From Leptospiraceae bacterium (GTDB lineage: Bacteria > Spirochaetota > Leptospiria > Leptospirales > Leptospiraceae), in assembly GCA_016711485.1 (NCBI GenBank), contig JADJSX010000023.1:960001-1024000 (forward strand): DNA of 64,000 bases, given 5' to 3'. The notes beneath the pieces are model-generated. The model saw only the letters and a program-made list of their open reading frames with translations, was not told where the DNA came from and searched no databases. The translations under genes and the position numbers were made by a program. Of this stretch, positions 47,352 to 56,572 are shown piece after piece; the stretch's first letter is position 1; each line of letters begins with the position of its first letter.

Positions 47352-48182
47352 TCCTTCAAACACAGTAGTAGCAGGACCTTTCATTATGATGTTGCCTTTT
47401 TCTGTCCATTCAATGTAAAGAGTTCCGCCTCGAAGGTCAATTCGCGTTTTGCGCCCACCACGATTTGTTAGATTAGCCGCTACATGAACCGCACAAGCAC
47501 CCGTGCCACAAGCCAAAGTCTCACCTGCACCTCGTTCCCAAGTTCTTTGGTAAAAATGATCTTTACCACGAATAGATACAAATTCTACATTGGTTCTTCT
47601 AGGAAATAGCGAATGTGTTTCGAGTATAGGTCCTATTTCAGTAACTGGAAAACTATCAGAGTCCTCAACAAAAATCACGGCGTGTGGATTACCCATACTA
47701 ACCGCTGTGAACTTTATTTTATGACCTTTTATTTCTAATTCGTGTTCGATGATTGGCTTTGTGCCGGGAAGTATAACAGGCACTCTTACTGGAACAAGAA
47801 TAGGTTCACCCATATCTACAGTCACAAGATTTATTTTCCCAGATGCGTCAGTTTCCATATCAAGTTCTAAAACTCCTTTTCCGGTTTCAATTTTTGGAGT
47901 TTTCGAATTAGTTAATTTGTAGTCAAATACGTATTTTCCCACACAGCGAATTCCATTTCCGCACATCTCAGAAGATGAACCATCTGAATTATACATATCC
48001 ATCATAAAATCTGCTTTATCTGATTTACGAATGAAAATAACTCCATCACTTCCTATTCCAAAATTTCGATTGGAAATTCTTTGAATTTGTTCTGGAGTTA
48101 ATTGAATATTATGCGAAGTGGCATCGATGTAAACATAGTCATTCCCGATGCCTTCCATTTTTGTAAATTTAATTTTCTCCAA
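47337..48182 (-). CDS. dapF: Diaminopimelate epimerase
   Basis: The 281 residues show both catalytic cysteines: Cys74 in SSSEMCGNGIRC and Cys225 in GETLACGTGACA, together with the N-terminal KMEGIGNDYVYID motif. DapF turns LL-diaminopimelate into the meso form, the last step before lysine and the cross-linking residue of peptidoglycan. It is 4 bases downstream of the aldolase gene and probably in the same transcript. Its 3' end is built into a perfect hairpin. Confidence 0.97.
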   Translation of the reverse strand: MEKIKFTKMEGIGNDYVYIDATSHNIQLTPEQIQRISNRNFGIGSDGVIFIRKSDKADFMMDMYNSDGSSSEMCGNGIRCVGKYVFDYKLTNSKTPKIETGKGVLELDMETDASGKINLVTVDMGEPILVPVRVPVILPGTKPIIEHELEIKGHKIKFTAVSMGNPHAVIFVEDSDSFPVTEIGPILETHSLFPRRTNVEFVSIRGKDHFYQRTWERGAGETLACGTGACAVHVAANLTNRGGRKTRIDLRGGTLYIEWTEKGNIIMKGPATTVFEGEIEV

Positions 48183-48186
48183 AAAT

Positions 48187-49350
48187 TTATTTCCCTGTTC
48201 CTAATGAAGATGCTAAATCTAGGCTTAAATCAAATTTGAATTTATTTATATCGATTTTGGGTTCGTAATGAACACCGTAATTGCCTGCCATAATGTATTT
48301 TTTGATATAACTTTGAGTTAATGCCTCTGTGGTCACTTTTTCGTAATGACGGATATCAATCTTAGCCGCATCTTTTTTTAGGGCTCCAATTAGAGCTGCT
48401 ACAAAAGTTTGACGGTTTTCTGTATCTGTGTTAATTTTTGCAAATCCTGCTCCAATGAGTCCTTCAATTTGATCCCAGTCAGTTCCTACAAAGTCTTTCC
48501 ATTTTTGCGCAGAAGCGTGTCCTTCTGGTAAATTCTTTAAAGTAAAATCTACCACTTCTGGATAAAGAGTAGACGCACCGTGTGCTACAAATAAAACGTC
48601 AGGGTTGATTGAGTCGGCAAGTTTTAGAAGTTGGTGAGCTAATTCGATATTGAGTTTTACTTTTTGTCCTGGTTTTCCTTTGTTAGGACCGTGCATTGTT
48701 CCGATAGTAGGGGCTAACATCAGTACACCTGTTTCTTTCAAAAATTGTTCTAGTTCATCTGGATTTGTATACGTGCTATGGCTGGAGGAAGTATCTTCGT
48801 CTTCTTCTCCGGCTAATACTCCTAATTCGCCTTCAACGGAAAGTCCGAGCGGATGAGCCATGTTAACCACTTCTCGAGTAAGGGCAATGTTGTCACTAAG
48901 TGGCATGGCTTTTTCTGCTTTGTGGTCAGTAGAGTTATCAGCCATTACCGAAGTAAATCCTTGTACGGCTGCTTGAACAACTTTTCTGCCACCTTCTGAA
49001 ATGTAATCACCGTGGTCTAAATGGGTAGCTATTTTGATTTTGGATCTTTTTGCAAATTTTGCAATGTATTCAGAAACAAGTTCGATTCCAAAAGCTTGAT
49101 CGTTATTACCAAAAAATTTTAGTGCACTATTTGAAAAGGCGAGAATTGCATTTGCACCCAACATTTCAGCCGCAGTAATTGCTGCATTGATTGATTGGTA
49201 GGTAGTGACGTTATAAGCTGGAATCGCATAACGATTTCCTTTTTGATTCCCTTTAATTCCATTTTTTGCTTGAATTAACAGGCTATGTGCGGAAGCCATT
49301 CCGTCTGGAAACTTTCTAGCAGTGTTTAATACAGGTGGTTTTGATGACAT
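48187..49350 (-). CDS. fba: Class II fructose-bisphosphate aldolase
   Basis: The 387 residues show the class II (zinc) aldolase layout: AIPAYNVTTYQSINAAITAAE near the N-terminus, the metal-binding HLDHGD block (residues about 115-120), SVEGELGVLAGEEDE, and the later VAHGAS and GFAKINTDTE. The enzyme splits fructose 1,6-bisphosphate into two triose phosphates, or makes it in gluconeogenesis. The latter direction is likely important here, since Leptospira-type organisms live mainly on fatty acids. It precedes dapF with a 4-base gap. Confidence 0.95.
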   Translation of the reverse strand: MSSKPPVLNTARKFPDGMASAHSLLIQAKNGIKGNQKGNRYAIPAYNVTTYQSINAAITAAEMLGANAILAFSNSALKFFGNNDQAFGIELVSEYIAKFAKRSKIKIATHLDHGDYISEGGRKVVQAAVQGFTSVMADNSTDHKAEKAMPLSDNIALTREVVNMAHPLGLSVEGELGVLAGEEDEDTSSSHSTYTNPDELEQFLKETGVLMLAPTIGTMHGPNKGKPGQKVKLNIELAHQLLKLADSINPDVLFVAHGASTLYPEVVDFTLKNLPEGHASAQKWKDFVGTDWDQIEGLIGAGFAKINTDTENRQTFVAALIGALKKDAAKIDIRHYEKVTTEALTQSYIKKYIMAGNYGVHYEPKIDINKFKFDLSLDLASSLGTGK

Positions 49351-49461
49351 TTTTTACCTCATTGGGCATATCTTTATGCCGTGTTCAAATTATAATAAGA
49401 AATTAAAACGAATACTTACTCTGCCAAGTATTTTTTTATTCTAATATCAAAAGGTAAAGAT

Positions 49462-49905
49462 TTATTCACCGCAGTTAAAGGGAATTGTTCTAATTAGGGT
49501 TGAGTTCGTTTTTTGACCGAGAATACGTGCAGTAATTTTAATATCTGCGCACATCATAGGCTCGAGTAAAATTGGAATAAAATATTTCCCTTGATCACCT
49601 AAAAGCATATTTTTTTCAACTTTTGTTGCCTTTTTCTTTTTTCCTTCCAGCACTTGGATTTCTACTTTTCGATTTCCTTCATAACTTCCTGGTTTTCCAG
49701 AAACCTCTACTACGACAAATAACGAAGTGGAAAATGCATTAAAGAATATATCCATATTTCCTGTCTTTATTTCCGGTTTGAATTCGCCTGTTTTGTAATC
49801 AAAAGGTAGTATTTTTATTGTGGAAATTTTATAATCAGGCGTGGATGTCTGCGCAAATAGTTGAATGCTAACAAAAACAAAAATAATCAGGAATAAGTTT
49901 TTCAT
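49462..49905 (-). CDS. Small exported protein, function unknown
   Basis: The 147 residues start with a signal peptide (residues 1-18, LFLIIFVFVSIQLFAQ). The mature part looks like a compact beta-rich domain (DIFFNAFSTSLFVVVEVSGK, VEIQVLEGKKKKATK) with one Cys pair (MCADIK and the terminal FNCGE) that could form a disulfide in the periplasm. No family was recognised. It lies upstream of the fba-dapF pair on the same strand, separated by about 110 bases. Confidence 0.6.
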   Translation of the reverse strand: MKNLFLIIFVFVSIQLFAQTSTPDYKISTIKILPFDYKTGEFKPEIKTGNMDIFFNAFSTSLFVVVEVSGKPGSYEGNRKVEIQVLEGKKKKATKVEKNMLLGDQGKYFIPILLEPMMCADIKITARILGQKTNSTLIRTIPFNCGE

Positions 49906-50273
49906 ATTTAAGTTCCTTTAGTGATAGTCGACTTTTAAAAAATTCTATTGAGACAAGTTTATAGTAAAAATAACATTTTAAATTTCTTTTCAAATAGCAA
50001 ATTATTTTCGTATTCGTAAATAATAGAGGATAATAAGGTATATCTTCTATTTATTATTCTATTGTTTCTAACTTTTCCATTTAGAAAATACTTCTTTTTT
50101 CAGTATGCAAATAAATTGTCCAAAAAATATAATTTCCCTACTAATTCGTCCAGTAAAAAATTCTTAATTTTGTTTGTATACTAAATATAGATCAATCGCT
50201 TCCAAAATTAAACTTAAATTTAAATTGGAAACATTGAAATTTCTAATAAATCAATAGGTAAAATGAAAATTTA
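49906..50273. other. AT-rich intergenic region, no gene
   Basis: About 370 bases between the small exported protein and the broken DUF1499 gene. No gene, hairpin or repeat stands out. It may hold the promoter of the minus-strand gene ending at 49462. Confidence 0.4.
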
Positions 50274-50818
50274 TCAATCCCAGTCTAGTTCTTTTCGTAT
50301 ATACTCTAATCTGATTCTGTTATGGAAAATATCAAATATTCCAAAAACGGAAGCAGAACGAATTTGGATCGTTGGAGTTTTTTCATCGAATAAAAATTCT
50401 ACTTTATCAGGAAATCGAAATACTTTCGTAAAATAAAAAGTTTTAATGAAAACTTTTCTCTATCAGATTGTATATGAACATTTTCTTTGTTATCTAATAG
50501 ATTTTTTAATTTTTCGAATGCTTCTTCTTTTGAAATATTCTTATATACCCTTCGCCAAAAGTAATTTCCCGTTTTGTAAAAAATAGGGTATTCCCAAACG
50601 CCAAAAATATGGCTGTTCTAAAAACGAATGGGCAGTTTCTTTTGGCGTTTGGTATATGTATATGGTTTAATACTATGTATTGGATTCCAATTCCAACTCT
50701 GAGAAGAAACACAATTTGGGGTTGGTGGGCAATAATTTAATTCTCCTTCATATACACCCATACTCGGCCCAATAAAGCTAGAACAACAGATTAGTAAAAA
50801 AGTTAGGATTGGTTCCAT
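50274..50818 (-). pseudogene. DUF1499 lipoprotein gene interrupted by a palindromic insert
   Basis: The N-terminal part (50818 downwards) encodes MEPILTFLLICCSSF and then YCPPTPNCVSSQSWNWNPIH, the hallmark of DUF1499. The C-terminal part (about 50541 to 50274) in another frame gives EKLKNLLDNKENV, then FTKVFRFPDKVEFLF and IQIRSASVFGIFDIFHNRIR, the rest of the family. A 115-bp palindromic element separates them and shifts the frame, so a full product cannot be made. An IS3-type element ends 20 bases before the ATG and probably cut the promoter too. The two short open frames in this stretch are fragments of this gene. Confidence 0.8.
50543..50657. repeat. 115-bp palindromic element inserted in DUF1499 gene
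   Basis: Left end ATATACCCTTCGCCAAAAG and right end CTTTTGGCGTTTGGTATAT are an inverted pair with 16 of 19 matches. The inside contains GGGTATTCCCA, also present near 63504. The element splits a DUF1499 gene. A related element with similar ends lies at 39105-39222. Confidence 0.75.
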
Positions 50819-50894
50819 TTATTTGAGTTTTGGAATTTTGGACAGACACCGTTTTTTTGGAATCGGAAGTTAGAGTAAATGAAAGGATGGCAAG

Positions 50895-51329
50895 ATGATA
50901 AAACGTAAGAATTTTAGCAATGAGTTTAAAGAGAAAATAGTGCTTGAATATACTTCAGGACAAAGCTCAGCAGCACAAATAGCACAGAGGGAAGGTATAA
51001 CATCGCAGACTGTTCGTGATTGGGGAAAGGCATTCAATAATAAAAAATTTCAGAGTATGAATTCAACAGAATTTTCACTGAGAAAGCGAGTAGCAGAATT
51101 AGAAAGTGCGTTAGCTGAAGCATCTCTGACAATCCACATATTAAAAAAAAGAGGAAATAGAGAAGAAATACAATATAAGCGGAAAATAATTCAGAAATAT
51201 CTTGCTCCTGAATTTGGGGTTAAGGTTAGTTGCAAAATGCATTTGAACTGGGTCTGTCGTCTTATTACTATTCGTCAGACTTTAAAGAAAGGAAACGTGA
51301 AAGGGATTCTAAAATTGTCAAAAAATTGA
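50895..51329 (+). CDS. IS3-family transposase OrfA
   Basis: The 144 residues begin with the IS3 OrfA HTH: RKNFSNEFKEKIVLEYTSG and AQREGITSQTVRDWGKAF. A leucine-zipper-like coiled coil follows (LRKRVAELESALAEASLTIHILKK). An A8 run at 51143-51150 is a typical slippery site for the -1 frameshift that makes the OrfAB fusion. The reading frame continues past the usual OrfA end into sequence resembling the OrfB start (KYLAPEFGVK), so the frame relation is disturbed. It binds the ends of the element. Confidence 0.8.
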   Translation: MIKRKNFSNEFKEKIVLEYTSGQSSAAQIAQREGITSQTVRDWGKAFNNKKFQSMNSTEFSLRKRVAELESALAEASLTIHILKKRGNREEIQYKRKIIQKYLAPEFGVKVSCKMHLNWVCRLITIRQTLKKGNVKGILKLSKN

Positions 51330-52032
51330 ATCAATTATAGAGCTTCTTCCTCTTTCCGGATACCGAAGTTGCGCTTCCAAATTGAAAGAAACTATGCAGA
51401 TCGGAAGGAACCGAGTGCAGAGATTAATGCGCGAAAATCAGCTAAATTGCAGGGCGAAAAAGGCATATTACTCTGGAAGCACAAATTCAAAACACCATTT
51501 ACGAAAATACTCAAACCTACTAATAGAAGCGGATATTCAAGAGTATCCAGTCATAGTTGGTGACGTAACTGCTTTCGATATAAAAGGTACAAATCATTAT
51601 TGTGCACATTTATTAGATTTAACAAATAGAGAGATTTTAGGAATATCTGTTTCTAGAATAAATAATACAGAGCTTGTTTATCGAACTTTGGAAAAAGCTA
51701 TCAGTAAAAGAGATAACCTCTCTAAGTATATACATCACACTGATAGTGATGTTAGATATTGTTCCAGTAAATATGTAAAACTTGTAGAGAAGTCCCAAAT
51801 GAAAATCTCTATGTGTAGAGGCAATGCTTATGAAAACGCACATTCAGAATCATTTAATAAAACTTTGAAGAGACAGGAAATTAATATTCATCAGTACACC
51901 TCCATAGAAGAAGCAGAAAAAAGTATTCTTGAATTTGCTGTAAAATATAATACTATTAGGCCACACTCTTCTTTAGGCTGGATATCTCCTCTTAAGTTTT
52001 CTAAAAATAAATTAAATTTAATAAAAAAATGA
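51236..52032 (+). pseudogene. IS3-family transposase OrfB, frameshifted
   Basis: The DDE integrase core is complete: first Asp in VIVGDVTAFDI, second in HHTDSDVRYCSS, Glu in NAYENAHSESFN, with the C-terminal TIRPHSSLGWISPL. The upstream part reads in one frame as FELGLSSYYYSSDFKERKR (from 51239), hits a stop at 51338, and continues in another frame as IELLPLSGYRSCASKLKET from 51334. The open frame that remains starts at 51382. Without at least two frame corrections no full OrfB forms. A sequencing error is the alternative. Confidence 0.78.
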
Positions 52033-52251
52033 TTCCAAAAAAAGAGGTTCACTCCACTTTCCCAAGAAAGAAAAGAAAAAAGTAAGATTAATAAATCCTA
52101 CTCTGGGACGAAGTAGTTTGGCGACTTGACAAAGTCGCATTAATAAAAGTCAAACTCCGAGAGAATCTAATTTACTGTTCAGTCAGGCTCTTATTTTGCA
52201 ATGAAAAGTTTTTTGATTGCTTTAAAAAAGATTATTTCAAAGACTTTTGGA

Positions 52252-54729
52252 ATGGATTTACTCCCTATTCATGAAGTCTTAGAAGAGTTAAAAAATCAAT
52301 TAAAAACAAACCAAATCGTAATTCTAGAAGCTGAACCCGGGGCAGGGAAAACAACCGTTATACCTCTAAGCCTTTTAGAAGAGGATTGGCTTGTTGGAAA
52401 AAAAATCCTTGTTCTTGAACCTCGAAGACTCGCAACTCGTAATGCCGCTTATCGTATGTCACAAAATCTAAATGAGGAAGTTGGTAATACAGTAGGATAT
52501 CAAATCCGTTTTGAGTCAAAAGTAAGTTCCAATACTAGAATTGAAGTTGTCACAGAAGGAATTTTTACTAGGAGAATCCAAGCAGATCCGGAATTAAAAA
52601 ATATAGGACTAGTAATTTTTGATGAATTCCATGAGAGGAATTTGCAGACTGATATTGGTTTGGCATTTGCATTAGAGGCACAATCAGTGTTTCGAGAGGA
52701 TTTAAAAATACTTGTTATGTCAGCCACAATTGATAGCAGTTCAATTGCAAATTTTTTAAATGCGTCAGTTGTTATAAGTAAGGGTCGAACTTATCTAGTT
52801 GAAATTCGTTATTTAACTCATTTTAATGAAAAATTAGAAAATAGAATTTTGTCTGCAATTCGAAAAGCGTTACTTGATAAAGGTGATATTCTAGTTTTTT
52901 TGCCAGGTTCAGGAGAAATTCGTAGAGTTCAGAAAGAAATAGAAGAAAATTTGAATTTGTCAAATATATTAGTTTGTCCCCTCTATGGAGATTTACCACA
53001 AAAAGACCAAGATTTAGCAATTTATCCTGATAAAATTGGGAGAAGAAAAATAATATTATCCACTAATATCGCTGAGTCGAGTTTGACAATTGAAGGAGTT
53101 GGAATTGTTATTGATTCTGGTCTTTGCCGAATTCCAAGATTTGAACCATCTAGCGGAATGACGAAATTAGTTACTACTTCGATTGCGAAAGATTCTATGA
53201 ATCAGCGTACCGGTAGAGCAGGGCGACTAGGACCAGGAATTTCCTATCGTATTTGGTCTAAAGAAGAAGAAAAGAATTATCTAGAAAAAACGAAACCGGA
53301 AATTCTAGAAACAGATTTAACTCAATTTTTATTAGACGTTAGTTCTTGGGGAACACAATTGTCTGAGTTGAAGTTCTTAGATCGGCCTCATGACAGTTCC
53401 ATCCAGAGAGCATCAAAATTATTAAAGGATTTAGGATTATTTGATAAAAATGGAAAAATTACAGAAATTGGCTTATTAGTTGCAAAACTTCCATTACATC
53501 CTCGATTGGGGTATATGATAATTAGCTCTTCTAAATTAGGATTATTATATATTGCCTCTATTTTATCTGCAATTCTAAATGAGAAAAATCTTTTTTCAGT
53601 TGGGCATTTTTCCTATAAACAGGTAGATTTGGGTTTGCAAGTAGAAGAATTTCTGAAAAATCAACATTCATTTGTTGCAAAAAAAATAAAACTATCTTCC
53701 GAAGAAATTTTCAAAATTGGAATGAATGGAAAAATTGAAAATTCAAAATTTATAGACATTAACAAATTAGGAATTGTACTTAGTTTTGCTTATCCCGATA
53801 GAATCGGAAAATTGAGAGAAAAAAATGGAAGGCGATATAAACTAACTTCTGGGAAAGGTGCAATTCTTAGAGATAATGATTCATTGGCTGGAAATGAGTT
53901 CATCGTAATTGCGGATTTGGACGGAGACAATAAGGAATCGAATATTTATTCTGCTGCTAAAATTACCTTGCCGGAAATTTTAGAATTTCATAAGGAAAAG
54001 ATTATTTCTAGAAGAACTATTTCAATGGACGAAAAATCGGGAAAAATTTCTGTATTACAGGAAACTGCATTAGGAGAGTTGGTTTTAAATTCGAAAGAAA
54101 TTCAAGATGCGGTTACTTTTGAATTGCTACAAGATCATTGGATAAATTTCATTCGAAAGAACGGTTTATCTGTATTACCTTGGACAGAAGAAGTTGAACA
54201 GTTTAGAAGAAGATCTGAATTATTACGTTTACTTGGCGAAAAACTACCTTCCGTGGAAGATGAATATTTGATTGAAAATTTGGAAAAATGGTTATTACCT
54301 TATCTTGATAATATTCGTCGGATTTCTGATTTTAAAAAAATTGATTTAACTTCGATAATAAAATCTTCCTATTCCTACGAACAAATACAATTATTAGAAA
54401 GAGAAGCTCCTGAGAGATGGGAAGTGCCAAGTGGTTCAAAAATAAAATTAGATTATAAAAAGGACGAAATACTTCTTTCTGTAAAAATCCAAGAATTATT
54501 TGGACTAATGGAGACTCCCAAAATTGCAAGGGGTAAAGTCACGTTAACCTTACAATTATTATCACCGTCGCAAAGACCTATTCAAATTACGAAAGATTTA
54601 GTTGGATTTTGGGATAGAACCTATATTGAAGTAAAAAAGGAATTAGCAGGACGTTATCCGAGACATCCCTGGCCTGATAATCCAAGATTGGCAGTTGCTA
54701 CAAAGTATACGAAGAAAAAAGTTTATTGA
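52252..54729 (+). CDS. hrpB: ATP-dependent helicase HrpB
   Basis: The start at ATG 52252 (MDLLPIHEVLEELKNQL) is chosen because it aligns with other HrpB N-termini; an in-frame ATG at 52201 adds 17 residues of doubtful value. The protein shows Walker A AEPGAGKTT, motif Ia LEPRRLATRNAA, a DEFH box in VIFDEFHERN, motif III SATIDS, and motifs V/VI NIAESSLTIEGV and QRTGRAGRLGPG. The C-terminal HrpB domain ends GRYPRHPWPDNP. It is an RNA-type DExH helicase; its cellular task is poorly known. The last 7 bases overlap the convergent hypothetical gene. Confidence 0.95.
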   Translation: MDLLPIHEVLEELKNQLKTNQIVILEAEPGAGKTTVIPLSLLEEDWLVGKKILVLEPRRLATRNAAYRMSQNLNEEVGNTVGYQIRFESKVSSNTRIEVVTEGIFTRRIQADPELKNIGLVIFDEFHERNLQTDIGLAFALEAQSVFREDLKILVMSATIDSSSIANFLNASVVISKGRTYLVEIRYLTHFNEKLENRILSAIRKALLDKGDILVFLPGSGEIRRVQKEIEENLNLSNILVCPLYGDLPQKDQDLAIYPDKIGRRKIILSTNIAESSLTIEGVGIVIDSGLCRIPRFEPSSGMTKLVTTSIAKDSMNQRTGRAGRLGPGISYRIWSKEEEKNYLEKTKPEILETDLTQFLLDVSSWGTQLSELKFLDRPHDSSIQRASKLLKDLGLFDKNGKITEIGLLVAKLPLHPRLGYMIISSSKLGLLYIASILSAILNEKNLFSVGHFSYKQVDLGLQVEEFLKNQHSFVAKKIKLSSEEIFKIGMNGKIENSKFIDINKLGIVLSFAYPDRIGKLREKNGRRYKLTSGKGAILRDNDSLAGNEFIVIADLDGDNKESNIYSAAKITLPEILEFHKEKIISRRTISMDEKSGKISVLQETALGELVLNSKEIQDAVTFELLQDHWINFIRKNGLSVLPWTEEVEQFRRRSELLRLLGEKLPSVEDEYLIENLEKWLLPYLDNIRRISDFKKIDLTSIIKSSYSYEQIQLLEREAPERWEVPSGSKIKLDYKKDEILLSVKIQELFGLMETPKIARGKVTLTLQLLSPSQRPIQITKDLVGFWDRTYIEVKKELAGRYPRHPWPDNPRLAVATKYTKKKVY

Positions 54730-56075
54730 GATTTAGGTGGAGGATTTTCTTTTAGCTGTTTTAAAGCATATCTACCTCTAATTTCTCTTATTCTAAGGTG
54801 AATTAACTCACTCAATGAATCGACCATCTTTTTTTTATTTGGTTCGTCTATTCGTGATTTTATTTTTTCTTTTACAGTGTAAAATGCATTTGCTTTAATT
54901 TCTTTTGGTAATCCACCGAAAAGTTGTTTTAAAATTTTTATATATGTATCAGTTAGTATACCCTTCTCATCTTCACTTATACATTTATCTACAAAATCTG
55001 CAAGGGGCATTTCGGATAATGTTTGGTCTTTCTCTGATAAAATTAAAAAGTAAATAGTAAATATTTCATGTTGCGTAAACCGAAGTTTTTCCTCTAAATT
55101 CTGAAAGAAAAAAGATAAATCTTTAATAGTTAAATTTGGGTTTTTTGCAATTTCTTTCATGATTAGGTAAATGAGAGTTATATGTTTATCCGTTATTTCA
55201 GAAATGTCTTTTTTTAGTTTGTTGGTAATTGATTGAATCGCTTCCTGAGAGTTGAAGTTCGGACCTGAATTTTTGAAATATGACTTTATTTCGAAAAGCA
55301 GAATATCTACAATATAGGGATAATCTAACTTAGTATTTAAAAGATCTGCACCAGAAGGTAATGCAAGCGCTTCTAATTTTGCGTTTGTATCTTGTACTGA
55401 TTTTTTTTCTTCCGTAACTGCTTTTTGTTGTTCGTCAGCTGAGTGTTCGAATTCTTTTGCAATATTTTGAAGAGCTCTTGCAGCGTAAAAAACGGATTGA
55501 ACATACGTGCCGACTAACCGAATACGATCTAAAAATTTGGGCATCGTATTGCCATTTTTAATCCAAGTAATGCATTTTCTGACTTGGTCAGGTTGGGATT
55601 TCGTAAAGAAGCTAATATCGCCTGAAGATAGAAAAGGGAAAATATTTTGATTTGCAATAAATTTCTGTACATCTGGAAGACTAACAGTCGCATTATAAAT
55701 ATCCATCGTATCTGTGCTTAAAAAAGAAATTTGAGAAGGATTTCGAGTTATTTTAAAAAAATCCTCTTCATCCCAGAGTTTTTTTATGAGGATATGTATC
55801 ATTTGGTTAAAACCAATGACTTTCAGTTTGTTTTGTTTAGGGGGAGCAAAAAAATAGGACTTATTAGACTTTTTATCTAAGAAAATTTGCTTCATTTCCT
55901 CTTGAACTCTTTTTTCGTAAGTTGAACCCTTTTCAAAAATTAGATAAACCTTTAGAGCGTTTGCGACGGTGTTTTCATCGCTTTGATTTAAAATAATTTG
56001 ACCTTCTAAGTCATCTAACAACTTTCCCATAAAAACCGTATTAGCCTTGATAGCAATCCTAGTCAAATTCTTCAA
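54723..56075 (-). CDS. Conserved-looking hypothetical protein, 450 aa
   Basis: No known domain was recognised. The protein is soluble and mostly helical. Around residues 205-240 there is a charged Ala/Glu/Lys stretch (EFEHSADEQQKAVTEEKKSVQD) likely to be a coiled coil. The C-terminal third, with repeats of charged helices (LSELIHLRIREIRGRYALKQL), is basic. Cysteines are few. Its 3' end overlaps hrpB by 7 bases. It may be a cytoplasmic structural or regulatory protein limited to spirochaetes. Confidence 0.6.
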   Translation of the reverse strand: MKNLTRIAIKANTVFMGKLLDDLEGQIILNQSDENTVANALKVYLIFEKGSTYEKRVQEEMKQIFLDKKSNKSYFFAPPKQNKLKVIGFNQMIHILIKKLWDEEDFFKITRNPSQISFLSTDTMDIYNATVSLPDVQKFIANQNIFPFLSSGDISFFTKSQPDQVRKCITWIKNGNTMPKFLDRIRLVGTYVQSVFYAARALQNIAKEFEHSADEQQKAVTEEKKSVQDTNAKLEALALPSGADLLNTKLDYPYIVDILLFEIKSYFKNSGPNFNSQEAIQSITNKLKKDISEITDKHITLIYLIMKEIAKNPNLTIKDLSFFFQNLEEKLRFTQHEIFTIYFLILSEKDQTLSEMPLADFVDKCISEDEKGILTDTYIKILKQLFGGLPKEIKANAFYTVKEKIKSRIDEPNKKKMVDSLSELIHLRIREIRGRYALKQLKENPPPKSQ

Positions 56076-56209
56076 GAAATTATTTCGATAAACTTGGTTC
56101 GATGAATTTTAACTAAAATATTGAAATCTTGCTTTATTCTTTAAATTATTGCTTACTAATTAAAAACTATATATATCCTGTCCCTCAAAAATCAAGTATG
56201 GTACATTAA

Positions 56210-56572
56210 ATGGAAAATATACCCGAAGAAATCATTCAAAAAATTAACTCCCTAAAACAAGATCATAAGTTTAAAGTCATTAAATACATAGAAAGAGAAA
56301 TTGAGGTGGGTAGGACTCCGTCGATAGAGGAGCTTTCCAGTATTATTCGGTATTTGGATGAGTCCGAGAAAAAAACATCACTCCATGAAATTGAAGGAAT
56401 TTCTCTAGAGGCAAAGCCAAAAAAAATGAAGCAAGTAAATGAAAAATGGAATTGCATAACCTGCCGCTTCCAAGAGTCTGGAATTTGTAAAAATAAAAAA
56501 TCAGAATTGTTCGAATCGAAAGTATTCGCATCCATTGTATGTGTACAATATTTAGAATTAAGTAAAGCATGA
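56210..56572 (+). CDS. Small protein with C-terminal Cys cluster
   Basis: The 120 residues start with a helical part (EEIIQKINSLKQDHKFKVIK). The C-terminal third has a Cys cluster: WNCITCRFQESGICKNKKSEL and then VCVQYLEL, four Cys in CxxC...C...C order, consistent with a small zinc or iron-sulfur site. Its TGA overlaps the ATG of the alpha/beta hydrolase (ATGA). No family was recognised. Confidence 0.6.
   Translation: MENIPEEIIQKINSLKQDHKFKVIKYIEREIEVGRTPSIEELSSIIRYLDESEKKTSLHEIEGISLEAKPKKMKQVNEKWNCITCRFQESGICKNKKSELFESKVFASIVCVQYLELSKA

Larger units (their letters stand above)
50839..52056 (+). mobile_element. IS3-family insertion sequence, decaying copy
   Basis: The element of about 1.2 kb has imperfect terminal inverted repeats: TGGACAGACACC...TTTTTTTGGAATC at the left (50839-50865), matched by GATTCCAAAAAAA...ACTCCA at the right (52031-52056). 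It carries an orfA with a helix-turn-helix and an orfB with the DDE catalytic core. At least two frame changes break orfB, so it is probably inactive by itself. No clear target duplication was seen. Confidence 0.85.

Noticed and set aside
52201..52251. 17-residue N-terminal extension of HrpB
   Set aside because: Other HrpB proteins begin at the equivalent of the second ATG, and the extension has no ribosome site. It cannot be excluded from sequence alone.
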